In this document: positions 17,026 to 25,731 of the stretch, one piece after another
Layout of the letters: every line of letters begins with the position of its first letter
Numbering within the stretch: position 1 is the stretch's first letter
DNA from: Bordetella parapertussis
Lineage (GTDB): Bacteria > Pseudomonadota > Gammaproteobacteria > Burkholderiales > Burkholderiaceae_B
Direction: 5' to 3'
Assembly: GCA_945887835.1 (NCBI GenBank)
Contig: CAMCZQ010000017.1
Coordinates: 1-32,013 of the forward strand
DNA: 32,013 nucleotides
The notes under the pieces: model-generated
What the model saw: the letters and a program-made list of their open reading frames with translations, nothing else
What the model was told of the DNA's origin: nothing
The model's database searches: none
Position numbers and translations under genes: made by a program

Positions 17026-17055
17026 AGTTTGCCCACAATGCGATATTGTTTATCA

Positions 17056-17090
17056 CCCCGGTTCTGACCCGAGCCGGGGTTTTGCTTTTT
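17056..17090 (+). terminator. Rho-independent terminator between nicB and greA
   Basis: The arms CCCCGGTTC and GAGCCGGGG pair over 9 bp (one G-U) around a TGACCC loop, followed by TTTTGCTTTTT. It can end the catabolic operon. It stands only 11 bases before the greA start, so it may also act on greA as a leader attenuator. Confidence 0.75.
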
Positions 17091-17101
17091 GGAAAAACAT
17101 C

Positions 17102-17578
17102 ATGGCAACTATTCCTCTTACCGTGCGCGGGGCCGAGCGCTTGCAAGCCGAGCTGCAGCGGCTCAAGCAGGTCGATCGCCCCGCGGTCATTAGCGCCATC
17201 GCTGAAGCGCGTTCGCACGGCGATTTGTCTGAAAACGCCGAGTACGATGCAGCGCGTGAGCGACAAGGCTTTATCGAAGGGCGAATTGCCGAGCTCGATG
17301 GCACGCTTTCAAATGCTCAACTCATTGAACCGAGCAGCATAGATGCCGATGGCCGTATCGTGTTTGGCGCAACCGTTGAGATCGAAGATCTTGAGTCGGG
17401 TGCCAAAGTCACTTACCAAATCGTTGGTGATGTTGAGGCCGATATTCGTGCAAATTTAATTTCAGTCTCTAGCCCTGTTGCGCGTGCTTTGATTGGCAAA
17501 TATGAAGGCGATGTCGTCGAAGTGAAAGCCCCGGCTGGGTCGCGCGAATATGAAATCATTAGTATCAAATACTTGTAA
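17102..17578 (+). CDS. greA: Transcription elongation factor GreA
   Basis: A 158-aa protein of the usual GreA length. The N-terminal coiled-coil hairpin carries the acidic tip ([17 protein letters not shown]) that reaches the RNA polymerase active site and stimulates cleavage of backtracked transcripts. The C-terminal FKBP-like domain begins near residue 80 ([14 protein letters not shown]) and ends with [13 protein letters not shown] 17102 follows a GGA in TTTTTGGAAAAACATC; upstream in-frame codons run through a terminator and are not coding. In related genomes greA usually follows carB; here the nicotinate block ends directly upstream. Its 3' end faces the yhbY transcript terminator. Confidence 0.96.
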   Translation: MATIPLTVRGAERLQAELQRLKQVDRPAVISAIAEARSHGDLSENAEYDAARERQGFIEGRIAELDGTLSNAQLIEPSSIDADGRIVFGATVEIEDLESGAKVTYQIVGDVEADIRANLISVSSPVARALIGKYEGDVVEVKAPAGSREYEIISIKYL

Positions 17579-17606
17579 AAAAGAACAGCACCGCGAAGGG
17601 TGCTGT
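17572..17606 (-). terminator. Rho-independent terminator of the yhbY transcript
   Basis: Read on the minus strand, ACAGCACC and GGTGCTGT form an 8-bp stem around a 6-base loop, followed by TCTTTTTTACA. The U-tract overlaps the last codons of the convergent greA gene. On the plus strand the stem lacks a following U-run, so greA itself has no equally clear terminator here. Confidence 0.7.
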
Positions 17607-17674
17607 GAGTCGAAGTTTGTGTGATGGTAGCATTGCTGTACGTGGCGCAAGTGTTAATCCGCAAGTAGGTTTTT

Positions 17675-18280
17675 CTAGCGTTTAACCGGTGCGCGTTTAC
17701 GCACTGTAGAGCCAAGTGCACCTCGGCGTGCACCGGCGCGTAGCGACAACGCACTGCCGCTGCGACGCGGAATCCCATGTGCGGTATTCTTAGCGCTTAC
17801 GGCGCGTTTGCTTGGGCGCGCAGGCCGGTCGCCCGAGTAAACGGTGGGGCGATCAGTATCGAGGTCGGTTTGCTCGCGTTCTGGGCGATTGCGTCGACTT
17901 GGTTTTTGAACCTTTTTGCCTGCCGCGGCCAGCTTTTTGGGGGTGTGGGGTTCGTTGGGCTTACGCTTAGCTGGGGTTGCAGGTTCAGCAGGCGGTTTAA
18001 GGTAGGTACCCTTTGAGCCAAAGCGATACAAAATCAGCATTTTGCCCAGGTGGTGCACCGTCGCGCACGAAAGGGTGTCGCAAATCGTTGCAAGCATGGC
18101 ATCGCGCTCGTCGCGGTCAGCACTGCCAGCCCTAACCTTAATCAGCTCATGAGCAGACAGGTTTAGGTCGATTTCTTTTAAAACTGCCTCAGTCAGCCCG
18201 TTGTCGCCGATCATTACAACTGGTCGCAGGGGGTGAGCAGCAGCGCGAAGCGAACTACGCTCGCGGGGGGTAAGTTCCAT
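17675..18280 (-). CDS. yhbY: CRM-domain RNA-binding protein YhbY with long basic C-terminal extension
   Basis: A 201-aa protein. Residues 1-86 are the YhbY/CRM domain ([20 protein letters not shown], the [14 protein letters not shown] motif, then HELIKVR), an RNA-binding fold linked to pre-50S ribosome maturation. The rest, about 115 residues, is a low-complexity tail rich in Lys, Arg, Pro, Ala and Ser, likely disordered and RNA-contacting; E. coli YhbY has only about 97 residues in total. The start is ATG 18280 or the in-frame ATG 18289 three codons upstream. Divergent rlmE begins only 18-27 bases away, so both promoters must lie inside the opposing coding sequences. Pairing with the rRNA methylase RlmE supports a ribosome-assembly role. 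Confidence 0.88.
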   Translation of the reverse strand: MELTPRERSSLRAAAHPLRPVVMIGDNGLTEAVLKEIDLNLSAHELIKVRAGSADRDERDAMLATICDTLSCATVHHLGKMLILYRFGSKGTYLKPPAEPATPAKRKPNEPHTPKKLAAAGKKVQKPSRRNRPEREQTDLDTDRPTVYSGDRPARPSKRAVSAKNTAHGIPRRSGSALSLRAGARRGALGSTVRKRAPVKR

Positions 18281-18307
18281 AATAGTCATAAGGTAGATTG
18301 TACGGGA

Positions 18308-18943
18308 ATGGCAAAGAACAAATTTTCTAAAGAATGGGTCATGCAGCACATTAATGACCCTTTCGTAAAAATGGCGACCCAAAAGGGCTATCGGGCCCGT
18401 GCGGCCTTCAAATTGACCGAGATTCTGGATGCTGAAAAGCTCATGCGTCGCGGCGACGTCATTGTTGACTTGGGCTCGACCCCAGGCAGTTGGTCGCAGG
18501 TGGCGCGCGAACGACTAGTCGGCAAGGGAGGCATCGTTGACGGTCGCATCATCGCCCTAGATTTGTTACCCATGGAGCCCATTGCTGGCGTCGAGTTCAT
18601 TCTGGGCGACTTCAGCGAAGAGGCGATCCTTGAACAGCTCAATTTGGCCCTCGTGGGCACCAAGGTTGACTTGGTAATGTCGGATATGGCTCCAAATTTA
18701 TCGGGGGTAGGCCTAGCCGATGCGGCCAGAATTCAGCAGGTGATTGATTTAGCCCTTGAATTTTCGCTGATTCACCTCAAAACAGATGGTGCATTGATCG
18801 TAAAAGCGTTTCACGGTAGCGGTTTTTCGCAAACCGTTGAAATCTTCAAACGTCACTTCAAGCGGGTTGTCGAGCGCAAGCCCAAAGCATCCAGAGATCG
18901 TTCTTCGGAAACTTTCTTGATTGCCAAGGGTCGAAAGGTCTAG
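18308..18943 (+). CDS. rlmE: 23S rRNA (uridine-2'-O) methyltransferase RlmE (FtsJ/RrmJ)
   Basis: A 211-aa SAM-dependent methyltransferase that 2'-O-methylates U2552 in 23S rRNA during 50S assembly. The family K-D-K-E tetrad is visible: Lys in RARAAFKL, Asp in VMSDMAPN, Lys in LIVKAFHG and Glu in SSETFLIA. The SAM-binding motif is [14 protein letters not shown] (the usual form is DLGAAPGGWSQ, so the glycine-rich loop is slightly unusual). ATG 18308 is chosen over an upstream in-frame ATG inside divergent yhbY because it matches the family N-terminus ([11 protein letters not shown]). A terminator follows at 18959-19000, separating it from ftsH. Confidence 0.95.
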   Translation: MAKNKFSKEWVMQHINDPFVKMATQKGYRARAAFKLTEILDAEKLMRRGDVIVDLGSTPGSWSQVARERLVGKGGIVDGRIIALDLLPMEPIAGVEFILGDFSEEAILEQLNLALVGTKVDLVMSDMAPNLSGVGLADAARIQQVIDLALEFSLIHLKTDGALIVKAFHGSGFSQTVEIFKRHFKRVVERKPKASRDRSSETFLIAKGRKV

Positions 18944-18958
18944 AACTCTGCAATTTCG

Positions 18959-19000
18959 GCCCCATCGCCGAGTAAGGGATTACTCCGAATGGGCTTTTTT
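18959..19000 (+). terminator. Rho-independent terminator after rlmE
   Basis: An outer GCCC(C)AT/ATGGGC stem and inner GAGTAA/TTACTC stem around GGGA, separated by small internal loops, run directly into TTTTTT. It ends the rlmE transcript, so ftsH must have its own promoter within 19001-19089 or depend on read-through; I see no convincing -35/-10 pair there. Confidence 0.8.
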
Positions 19001-19078
19001 AACAGGTAGAATGCTATTTTGCTTCGTTGCAATATGCCCTTTAGGCCAAAGGGGCGTGGCGCGTCAGAATGACAAGCT

Positions 19079-19092
19079 GGAGATCGGCCTTG
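19079..19092 (+). promoter_or_regulatory. Ribosome binding site and TTG start of ftsH
   Basis: GGAG at 19079-19082 is 7 bases before TTG 19090, which starts exactly where the FtsH family begins ([10 protein letters not shown]). The ATG at 19069 in the same frame has no upstream purine-rich site. TTG is therefore the preferred start. Confidence 0.6.
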
Positions 19093-20976
19093 AACAACTC
19101 TTTTTCGAAAGTCGCGGTTTGGATGGTGATTGGTTTGGTGTTGTTTACTGTTTTTAAACAGTTCGACAGCCGCGCACCCGTACAAGACACCGTGAGCTAT
19201 ACGCAATTTATGGATGATGCCAAGTCGGGCAAGGTCCGGCGTGTCGACGTCCAAAACGACGTCCTTCACGTCACACCTGATTCCGGCCGGCCATACACGC
19301 TGACCTCGCCTGGTGATCTTTGGATGGTGTCTGATCTGCTCAAGGCGGGCGTGTCTGTCTCAGGCAAGCCGCGCGAAGAGCCCTCGCTACTCATGAACAT
19401 CTTTGTGTCTTGGTTCCCGATGTTGCTCTTGATTGGCGTCTGGGTGTTTTTCATGCGCCAGATGCAGGGCGGTGGCAAGGGCGGGGCCTTTAGTTTTGGT
19501 AAGTCACGCGCACGTTTGCTTGACGAAGGCACTAATGCCATCACGTTTGCTGACGTTGCCGGTTGCGATGAAGCAAAAGATGACGTCCAAGAAATCGTTG
19601 ATTTTTTACGCGATCCCTCCAAGTTTCAAAAACTCGGTGGTCGGATCCCGCGTGGTGTGCTGATGGTGGGCTCGCCTGGTACCGGTAAAACATTGCTAGC
19701 CAAAGCGATTGCTGGCGAAGCCAAGGTGCCGTTTTTTAGTATCTCGGGTTCTGACTTTGTCGAGATGTTTGTAGGTGTGGGCGCGGCGCGCGTGCGCGAC
19801 ATGTTTGAAAACGCTAAAAAACACTCGCCCTGCATTATCTTTATTGACGAGATCGATGCGGTTGGCCGTCAGCGTGGCGCAGGCCTCGGTGGGGGTAACG
19901 ATGAGCGCGAGCAAACGCTGAACCAAATGCTCGTTGAGATGGACGGCTTTGAGTCGGGCGTAGGTGTGATCGTGATCGCAGCCACCAACCGCCCCGATGT
20001 ACTCGACCCTGCGTTACTGCGCCCCGGTCGTTTTGATCGTCAGGTGGTTGTGCCGTTGCCAGATATTCGTGGCCGCGAACAAATCCTCAAAGTTCACATG
20101 CGTAAAGTGCCTTTGTCACAAAACGTTGATGCGCACACCCTTGCCCGCGGCTGCCCTGGTTTTTCGGGCGCTGATCTGGCCAATCTGGTCAACGAATCGG
20201 CGTTGTTTGCCGCGCGTCGTAACGGCCGCACTGTTGATATGTCTGACTTTGAAAAAGCAAAAGACAAGATCATCATGGGCGCTGAACGTCGCTCAATCGT
20301 GATGCCCGAAGAAGAGCGTCGGAATACCGCGTACCACGAATCGGGTCACGCGATTGTGGCGCGCATGCTGCCTAAAACGGATCCCGTACACAAAGTCACC
20401 ATCATTCCGCGCGGACGTGCCTTAGGCGTGACGATGCAGTTGCCCGAAGGCGACCGCTACAGCATGGACAAAGAGCGTTTGTTGTGCACGATTGCGGTGT
20501 TGTTTGGCGGTCGTATCGCTGAAGAATTGTTCATGAACCAAATGACCACGGGTGCCTCGAACGACTTTGAACGTGCCACAGCGATTGCTCGCGACATGGT
20601 CACACGCTATGGTATGACCGACAATCTGGGTCCAGTGGTCTACGCAGAAAACGAAGGCGAAGTCTTTTTAGGGCGTAGCGTGACAAAAACGACGCACATG
20701 TCTGAAGCGACGATGCAGAAAGTCGACAACGAAATTCGTAAGATTATTGACGAGCAGTACGCACGGGCGCGCGCGATTCTTGAAGGCAGCCGTGAAAAAG
20801 TCGAGATCATGACGAAAGCGTTGCTCGAATGGGAAACCATTGACGCCGATCAGATTGGCGACATTATCGAAGGCCGTCCGCCTCGTCCGCCCAAGGTGCC
20901 CCAGGCGCCAGCAGACTCTTCTGACACTCCGCCAACGGGCGCAGCACCAACCAACGACCCGGCCGCAGTCGTCTGA
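19090..20976 (+). CDS. ftsH: ATP-dependent zinc metalloprotease FtsH
   Basis: A 628-aa membrane-anchored AAA+ protease that degrades unneeded or misassembled membrane and regulatory proteins. Two N-terminal membrane helices (about 6-22 and 101-119) flank a short periplasmic domain. The AAA module has Walker A GSPGTGKT (194-201), Walker [16 protein letters not shown] and the second region of homology [20 protein letters not shown]. The zinc site is HESGH (416-420) with a downstream Asp in [12 protein letters not shown]. The C-terminal tail is Pro/Ala/Thr rich and variable. Translation is assigned to TTG 19090 on ribosome-binding-site and family grounds; an ATG at 19069 would add seven residues. 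It is followed after 19 bases by folP. Confidence 0.97.
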   Translation: MNNSFSKVAVWMVIGLVLFTVFKQFDSRAPVQDTVSYTQFMDDAKSGKVRRVDVQNDVLHVTPDSGRPYTLTSPGDLWMVSDLLKAGVSVSGKPREEPSLLMNIFVSWFPMLLLIGVWVFFMRQMQGGGKGGAFSFGKSRARLLDEGTNAITFADVAGCDEAKDDVQEIVDFLRDPSKFQKLGGRIPRGVLMVGSPGTGKTLLAKAIAGEAKVPFFSISGSDFVEMFVGVGAARVRDMFENAKKHSPCIIFIDEIDAVGRQRGAGLGGGNDEREQTLNQMLVEMDGFESGVGVIVIAATNRPDVLDPALLRPGRFDRQVVVPLPDIRGREQILKVHMRKVPLSQNVDAHTLARGCPGFSGADLANLVNESALFAARRNGRTVDMSDFEKAKDKIIMGAERRSIVMPEEERRNTAYHESGHAIVARMLPKTDPVHKVTIIPRGRALGVTMQLPEGDRYSMDKERLLCTIAVLFGGRIAEELFMNQMTTGASNDFERATAIARDMVTRYGMTDNLGPVVYAENEGEVFLGRSVTKTTHMSEATMQKVDNEIRKIIDEQYARARAILEGSREKVEIMTKALLEWETIDADQIGDIIEGRPPRPPKVPQAPADSSDTPPTGAAPTNDPAAVV

Positions 20977-20995
20977 GGCAAAAAAGCCAAACTAA

Positions 20996-21841
20996 ATGTC
21001 AGACTATTGGTCCTGCGGGCGTTTTGAGTTCTCACTCAAACGCCCGCTTTTAATGGGTATCGTCAACGTCACGCCTGATTCGTTTTCAGACGGTGGACAG
21101 CACCTAAGCGCTGAGGCAGCCATTGCTCATGCTCGGGCCCTGATCGTTGAGGGTGCGCAAATTATCGACCTTGGGGCAGAATCGACTCGCCCCGGTGCTT
21201 TGCCGGTTTCGGTTCAAGAAGAGCTCGCCCGCCTTTTACCCGTTATTTCTGCCCTGCGCGACAGCGGTGCAGCACTATCGGTTGACACTTGCAAACCCGA
21301 GGTGATGCAGGCCGCACTCGATGCAGGGGCAGATATTATTAATGATGTCACCGGAATGCGAGACCCTCAGGCTCAGCGTGTTGTGGCAAGGCATCCAAGC
21401 TGCGGGGTTTGTGTCATGCATATGCAGGGTGAACCGCGCACTATGCAGCTGAATCCCCACTACCTAAACGTCGTGACTGAGGTCAGTGCTGCCTTGGTCG
21501 CTCAGGCGCAGTTGCTCGAAAAACTTGGCGTGCAGCGCGCGCGGATCAGCCTGGATCCTGGTTTAGGTTTTGGTAAGACTGTCGAACAAAACTATCAATT
21601 GCTCAAGGGTTTGGCGACGCTGGTGCATCTTGGCTATCCCGTCGTGTTGGGTGCTTCTCGCAAATCAATGCTCGGTGCAATAACTGGAAAGCCTGTCGAT
21701 CAGCGCTTGAGTGGTAGTATTGCGGCGGCACTGGCTGGTATAGCCAGAGGTGTAGCGGTGTTGCGCGTGCACGATGTGGATGCCACTCACGATGCTTTAA
21801 AAGTTTGGCAGTCGGTTCAGGCTGCAGAGGATGTTAAATGA
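20996..21841 (+). CDS. folP: Dihydropteroate synthase
   Basis: A 281-aa TIM-barrel enzyme that condenses p-aminobenzoate with the hydroxymethyl-dihydropterin pyrophosphate in folate synthesis; it is the sulfonamide target. Family motifs in order: [15 protein letters not shown] (near 20), [58 protein letters not shown] and the final RVHDV. ATG 20996 lies 19 bases after the ftsH stop with no strong ribosome binding site. Its stop overlaps the glmM start (ATGA), the usual coupled folP-glmM arrangement. No insertions of the type associated with sulfonamide resistance are evident in the loops. Confidence 0.97.
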   Translation: MSDYWSCGRFEFSLKRPLLMGIVNVTPDSFSDGGQHLSAEAAIAHARALIVEGAQIIDLGAESTRPGALPVSVQEELARLLPVISALRDSGAALSVDTCKPEVMQAALDAGADIINDVTGMRDPQAQRVVARHPSCGVCVMHMQGEPRTMQLNPHYLNVVTEVSAALVAQAQLLEKLGVQRARISLDPGLGFGKTVEQNYQLLKGLATLVHLGYPVVLGASRKSMLGAITGKPVDQRLSGSIAAALAGIARGVAVLRVHDVDATHDALKVWQSVQAAEDVK

Positions 21842-23184
21842 GTCAAAGAAAATATTTCGGTACCGACGGCGTTCGCGGCAAAGTGGGCGGTGAGGTCATC
21901 AATGCCGAATTCGCGCTCAGACTTGGCTACGCAGCCGGCAAAGTTTTGGCCAAAGAGCACTCGGCGCGGCGGGGTCGCCCGACCGTTTTAATTGGTAAAG
22001 ACACGCGCATTAGTGGTTATATGCTCGAGTCAGCACTAGAGGCGGGCTTTGCTTCGGCTGGGATCGAGGTGTTGTTGGCCGGACCTTTGCCGACCCCTGC
22101 GGTAGCGTATCTGACGCGCACTTGGCGCCTAGTCGCGGGCATTGTCATCAGTGCCTCGCACAACCCGTATGACGACAACGGCATCAAGTTTTTTTCGTCT
22201 AAAGGGATGAAGTTGCCCGACGAAACCGAGGCCGCAATTGAAGCGGCACTTGACGAGCCGATGCAGTGCGTAAGTTCTGAAAAACTCGGTCGAGCGCGCC
22301 GGATTGATGATGCCCCCGGCCGTTATATCGAGTTTTGTAAAAGTACGTTTCCCTCGGATTTAGATCTGGGCGGGTTAAAACTCGTGGTTGATGCCGCTAA
22401 TGGTGCGGCTTACCATATCGCGCCGCACGTCTTTCGTGAACTCGGTGCAGTAGTGACTGCGATTGGAGTGTCACCGGATGGCTTCAATATCAATAAAGAT
22501 GTCGGGGCACTGCACCCCGAGAGTTTGGCGGCTGAAGTGCGCGCGCGCGGTGCTGACCTAGGAATCGCCTTAGACGGCGATGCCGATCGGGTTCAAATGG
22601 TCGACGCCTCGGGGCGCGTCTACAACGGCGACGAACTTCTTTACGCGGTCTTGCGCGAACGTCTCTCGCGCGGCCCGGTAGCGGGTGTCGTGGGTACCCT
22701 CATGACAAACTTTGGCTTTGAGCGGCAGCTTAAAAGCATGGGTATCCCGTTTGAGCGCGCGCAAGTCGGCGATCGCTATGTTCTTGAACAATTGCGTAAC
22801 CGCGGCTGGTTGTATGGCGGCGAAAGTTCTGGCCACCTGCTGTGCCTCGATTCACACACTACGGGTGACGGCATCGTTGCGGCTTTGCAAGTCTTGGCTG
22901 CCTTGCAGCGCAGTGGCGAAACCCTTGCCCAATGGGTGTCCGCGCTACGCTTGTACCCACAAAAAATGATCAATGTCGCACTCAAGCCCGGCACTGACTG
23001 GGCCACGCATGCTGGCTTGCAGGCAGCCCAAAAACAAGCTGAGGCCTGGCTGGGCGAGCGTGGTCGCGTGCTGATTCGCGCCTCGGGCACTGAACCCAAG
23101 CTTCGCCTGATGGTCGAGGCCGATGACGAAGCTTTAGCGACAAAGTGCGTTGACCTCTTGGCCGCGGTTGACTTAACGAGCTAG
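21838..23184 (+). CDS. glmM: Phosphoglucosamine mutase
   Basis: A 448-aa alpha-D-phosphohexomutase interconverting glucosamine-6-phosphate and glucosamine-1-phosphate for UDP-GlcNAc, peptidoglycan and LPS synthesis. It opens with the GlmM signature [11 protein letters not shown], has the active-site serine loop SASHNP (105-110, phosphoserine probably 107), the metal loop DGDADR (246-251), the sugar-binding GGESSGH and the phosphate-binding [15 protein letters not shown] near the end. It is translationally coupled to folP by a 4-base overlap. Downstream, 125 bases separate it from olsB; no clear terminator stem is visible, only a TTTTTT run near 23210. Confidence 0.97.
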   Translation: MSQRKYFGTDGVRGKVGGEVINAEFALRLGYAAGKVLAKEHSARRGRPTVLIGKDTRISGYMLESALEAGFASAGIEVLLAGPLPTPAVAYLTRTWRLVAGIVISASHNPYDDNGIKFFSSKGMKLPDETEAAIEAALDEPMQCVSSEKLGRARRIDDAPGRYIEFCKSTFPSDLDLGGLKLVVDAANGAAYHIAPHVFRELGAVVTAIGVSPDGFNINKDVGALHPESLAAEVRARGADLGIALDGDADRVQMVDASGRVYNGDELLYAVLRERLSRGPVAGVVGTLMTNFGFERQLKSMGIPFERAQVGDRYVLEQLRNRGWLYGGESSGHLLCLDSHTTGDGIVAALQVLAALQRSGETLAQWVSALRLYPQKMINVALKPGTDWATHAGLQAAQKQAEAWLGERGRVLIRASGTEPKLRLMVEADDEALATKCVDLLAAVDLTS

Positions 23185-23240
23185 GGCGACTTGCTTTGCG
23201 CGCGCTGAGTTTTTTACGGTCTCCCGCCTAAGTCAAAAAA

Positions 23241-23258
23241 ACTTCATCATTTCGTCAC
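23241..23258 (+). promoter_or_regulatory. Weak candidate Pho box before olsB
   Basis: ACTTCAT-CATT-TCGTCAC has the 7+4+7 layout (11-bp repeat) of PhoB half-sites, matching CTGTCAT/CTGTCAC at about 9 of 14 positions. Its placement 52 bases before the olsB start and the phosphate-related neighbours favour it, but the match is modest and no clear -10 follows. Confidence 0.3.
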
Positions 23259-23274
23259 CTTCATGCAACGTGTG

Positions 23275-23305
23275 TTGGTCAAACTAGGTAAACCTAGGAG
23301 ACCAA
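23275..23305 (+). promoter_or_regulatory. Leader hairpin sequestering the olsB ribosome binding site
   Basis: TTGGTC (23275-23280), CTAGGT (23284-23289), ACCTAG (23292-23297) and GACCAA (23300-23305) form two nested perfect 6-bp stems with a small AAA/GA internal loop. The AGGAG ribosome binding site of olsB (23296-23300) is inside the right arms, nine bases before the ATG. It could be an RNA switch limiting translation, or as DNA a 31-bp dyad for a regulator. Confidence 0.6.
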
Positions 23306-23309
23306 CCTC

Positions 23310-24113
23310 ATGCTTGAGCTTGTACGCAGCGCCTCTAGTTTCTTTACACTTCCCACGGCTTCTAGTGATTCGCAAGGCTTGGTCGTGGGCTTGGCACAGT
23401 CAGCAAAAGAAATTGAACTCGCGCAGCGATTGCGCCATGACGTCTTTAGCGCTGAGTACGGGGCGATCTTAGGGCGCGAGCATGATGGCGTGGATCGCGA
23501 CGAATTCGATCCCTGGTGTACGCATTTGTTGGTGCGAGAACATGGCTCGGATCGCGTGGTGGGCACCTATCGAATTTTGACGCCGCAACAGGCAAAGCGC
23601 GCTGGCGGCTATTACTCTGAATCGGAGTTTGACCTCAGCGGCTTGGGTGCAGTGCGTGAGTCTCTGGTTGAGTTTGGTCGGGCCTGCATTCATGAAGAGC
23701 ATCGGCAGGGTGGCGTTTTAATGATGCTTTGGTCAGGTTTGGCCGAAATCCTCAAGCAAGGCAATTATGAGCACGTTTTTGGCTGCGCCAGCGTCAGCCT
23801 GCGCGACGACGGTGTGACAGCCGCTGAGGCCTGGCGCCAGATTAAAGAACGCGCGCTTTTTACTGAGACTGTTGGTGTGCGGCCTTTGCATCGCTACCCT
23901 GTTGAGCAACTGGACAGTCAGTTGCCGGCGTCTGTGCCTGCGTTGCTCAAAGGCTATTTAAAACTTGGTGCCCGCGTCTGCGGCGAACCCGCTTGGGATC
24001 CCGATTTTCATACGGCTGATTTTCCGTTGTTGCTTTCGGTCAGTGGCATGGCTCAGCGTTATCGTAAGCACTTTGGCTTTGAGAGCGCTAAACCGGGATC
24101 AGCGCAAAACTGA
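23310..24113 (+). CDS. olsB: OlsB-like L-ornithine N-alpha-acyltransferase (GNAT family)
   Basis: A 267-aa acyltransferase of the Acetyltransf_5/OlsB type. Recognisable stretches: VGLAQSAKEIELAQRLRHDVFSAEYG, the DEFDPWCTHLLVREH segment, VVGTYRILTP, the FGRACIHEEHRQGGVLMMLWSGLA core and a C-terminal GARVCGEPAWDPDFHTADF. OlsB moves a 3-hydroxyacyl chain from acyl carrier protein to the alpha-amino group of ornithine, giving lyso-ornithine lipid, a phosphorus-free membrane lipid often made under phosphate limitation. No olsA-like O-acyltransferase gene is adjacent. Neighbouring ppx, ppk and pst genes support a phosphate-starvation role. The 3' end overlaps convergent ppx by 26 bases. A generic GNAT hemolysin-like annotation is the alternative. 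Confidence 0.75.
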   Translation: MLELVRSASSFFTLPTASSDSQGLVVGLAQSAKEIELAQRLRHDVFSAEYGAILGREHDGVDRDEFDPWCTHLLVREHGSDRVVGTYRILTPQQAKRAGGYYSESEFDLSGLGAVRESLVEFGRACIHEEHRQGGVLMMLWSGLAEILKQGNYEHVFGCASVSLRDDGVTAAEAWRQIKERALFTETVGVRPLHRYPVEQLDSQLPASVPALLKGYLKLGARVCGEPAWDPDFHTADFPLLLSVSGMAQRYRKHFGFESAKPGSAQN

Positions 24114-25575
24114 AGCCAACCTTCGCCCACTCTGCTTCTTCTCCGTGCAACGAAAAATCTGTTAACGGGTGAGAGTCGAGCCATTTTTTATCGACCTGGC
24201 AAACAATAGAAGTGCCCTTGATACTCAGTGAGAGCGGCAACTTGGAGACGTCTTCACGGCGGCGGCAAAGTAAAACCGATAGGCGCAGACACAAAATTGT
24301 GAGCCATTGGTCACGATTTTTGACTAGATTCTGAGCCTTGGTGAGTTTGCCAGTGTGCGCTAACGCTAACAAGCCCAATTGCGCCTGATCGACTCTTGAA
24401 AACCCGGGCATGTCGGCGTGATTCAAAATGTAGGCACTGTGCTTGTGATAACCGGCCTGTGCGATCGACAGACCCACTTCGTGCAGGTCGCAAGCCCAAT
24501 TTAGGGTGTGTCGTAATTCGTCTTGTTCTGCGCGCTCAGGTAAAACAGAAGCAAACAAGCTCAAGGCGCTACGCTTGACCCGAGTCGCCTGGCGCATATC
24601 GACGTGGTAACGCTTGGTAAAGGCCAGCACCGAAACGTCGCGCCGATCGTGCGCCTCTTCGCGACCGGCCAGATCAACTAAAACGCCTAAACGTAAGGCG
24701 CCATCACCGGTTTTCATGACTTCGACACGCATCTCGGCAAAAAAAGCGCTCATGATCGCCAGACCGCCCGTTAAAACGTCGGCGCGCTCAAGCTTTATGC
24801 CAGGCAGATCATCTGGAATCACGCGCCCGGCGCGCACCAGTTTGGCTTTTAGTTTTTCAAGACCATCACGCGTGATGCCATCGGGCGACAGGCGCCCTTC
24901 GGTCAAAATCGCGTACAGTGCTTTGGCAGTGCCCGAGGAGCCCAACGCGGCATCCCAGCCCATTTTGCGGTAAGGCTTGGTGATCACCTCGATCTCGCGA
25001 CGAGCGGCGAGTTCGGCCAGCTTCATGGAATAGTTGTCGATGACGCCGTCAGGAAAAAACTTGCGACTGTAGCTGACGCAGCCCATGTAAAGCGAAGAGG
25101 TGAGCAAGGGCTCGTCGCCGCGACCAATAATCACCTCGGTCGAGCCCCCGCCAATGTCGACCACTAGGCGTCTGTCGTTCGAGATGGGTAGCGTATGGCT
25201 GACCCCGGAATAGATTAACCGCGCTTCTTCGCGCCCGGCGATGACCTCAATCGGAAACCCGAGGGCCTCTTCGGCGCGGGGTAAAAAATCCGCGATGTTG
25301 CGCGCAACTCGGAAGGTGTTGGTGGCAACCGCACGCACCCGGTCTGGGTGAAAGCTGCGTAAGCGCTCGCCAAAGCGTTTGAGGACCTCAATGGCGCGTT
25401 CAACCGATTCGTCATCCAGGATTTTGGCTGAACTCAACCCTGCGGCTAAGCGGACGGTTTCTTTGAGGCGATCGATTTGATAGATGTGCTTGGCACCGTT
25501 TTGCTCGGCAACGCGTCCAATCGAGAGCCTAAAACTGTTCGACCCTAGATCCACTGCTGCCAAAAGGTGTTCCAT
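24088..25575 (-). CDS. ppx: Exopolyphosphatase (Ppx/GppA family)
   Basis: A 495-aa protein of the ASKHA-fold Ppx/GppA family, which hydrolyses polyphosphate to orthophosphate and/or pppGpp to ppGpp. The first phosphate loop is AAVDLGSNSFRLSIG at the N-terminus; others are ATNTFRVARN, the catalytic-Glu segment EVIAGREEARLIYSGV and VVDIGGGSTEVIIG. The C-terminal ~190 residues form an HD-like helical domain (WACDLHEVGLSIAQAGYHKHSAYILNH). ATG 25575 is preferred; a GTG at 25602 would add nine untypical residues. It is divergent from ppk across a 156-base region containing Pho-box repeats, and convergent with olsB. Ppx and GppA activities cannot be separated by sight. Confidence 0.92.
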   Translation of the reverse strand: MEHLLAAVDLGSNSFRLSIGRVAEQNGAKHIYQIDRLKETVRLAAGLSSAKILDDESVERAIEVLKRFGERLRSFHPDRVRAVATNTFRVARNIADFLPRAEEALGFPIEVIAGREEARLIYSGVSHTLPISNDRRLVVDIGGGSTEVIIGRGDEPLLTSSLYMGCVSYSRKFFPDGVIDNYSMKLAELAARREIEVITKPYRKMGWDAALGSSGTAKALYAILTEGRLSPDGITRDGLEKLKAKLVRAGRVIPDDLPGIKLERADVLTGGLAIMSAFFAEMRVEVMKTGDGALRLGVLVDLAGREEAHDRRDVSVLAFTKRYHVDMRQATRVKRSALSLFASVLPERAEQDELRHTLNWACDLHEVGLSIAQAGYHKHSAYILNHADMPGFSRVDQAQLGLLALAHTGKLTKAQNLVKNRDQWLTILCLRLSVLLCRRREDVSKLPLSLSIKGTSIVCQVDKKWLDSHPLTDFSLHGEEAEWAKVGFSFALIPV

Positions 25576-25664
25576 CAACGTCAACCCGTAACCAAAGTAC
25601 ACGTATTATAGAAGGGTATCCTAAAGGTGCCCCAGAGTTGAACATATAGCTGAGAAGGCACGGA

Positions 25665-25706
25665 CTGTTACTAAACTGTAACCTTACTGTTGTACAAACC
25701 TAAAAT
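25665..25706 (+). promoter_or_regulatory. Triple Pho box and -10 element of ppk
   Basis: CTGTTAC-TAAA-CTGTAAC-CTTA-CTGTTGT (25665-25693) is three heptamers at exact 11-bp spacing, the layout recognised by PhoB. TAAAAT at 25701-25706 is a plausible -10 in the place expected for a PhoB-activated promoter that lacks a -35. It is directed at ppk; whether it also affects divergent ppx is unknown. Confidence 0.7.
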
Positions 25707-25731
25707 ATTAAAAAAATTAAGGTCATTCGTC

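Noticed and set aside
17026-17055. Possible greA promoter in TTGCCCACAATGCGATATTG
   Set aside because: TTGCCC and TATTGT are only 9 bases apart, so they cannot form a normal -35/-10 pair.
18233-18307. N-terminal extension of rlmE from the earlier ATG
   Set aside because: It overlaps divergent yhbY coding sequence and does not match the RlmE family N-terminus, which begins at ATG 18308.
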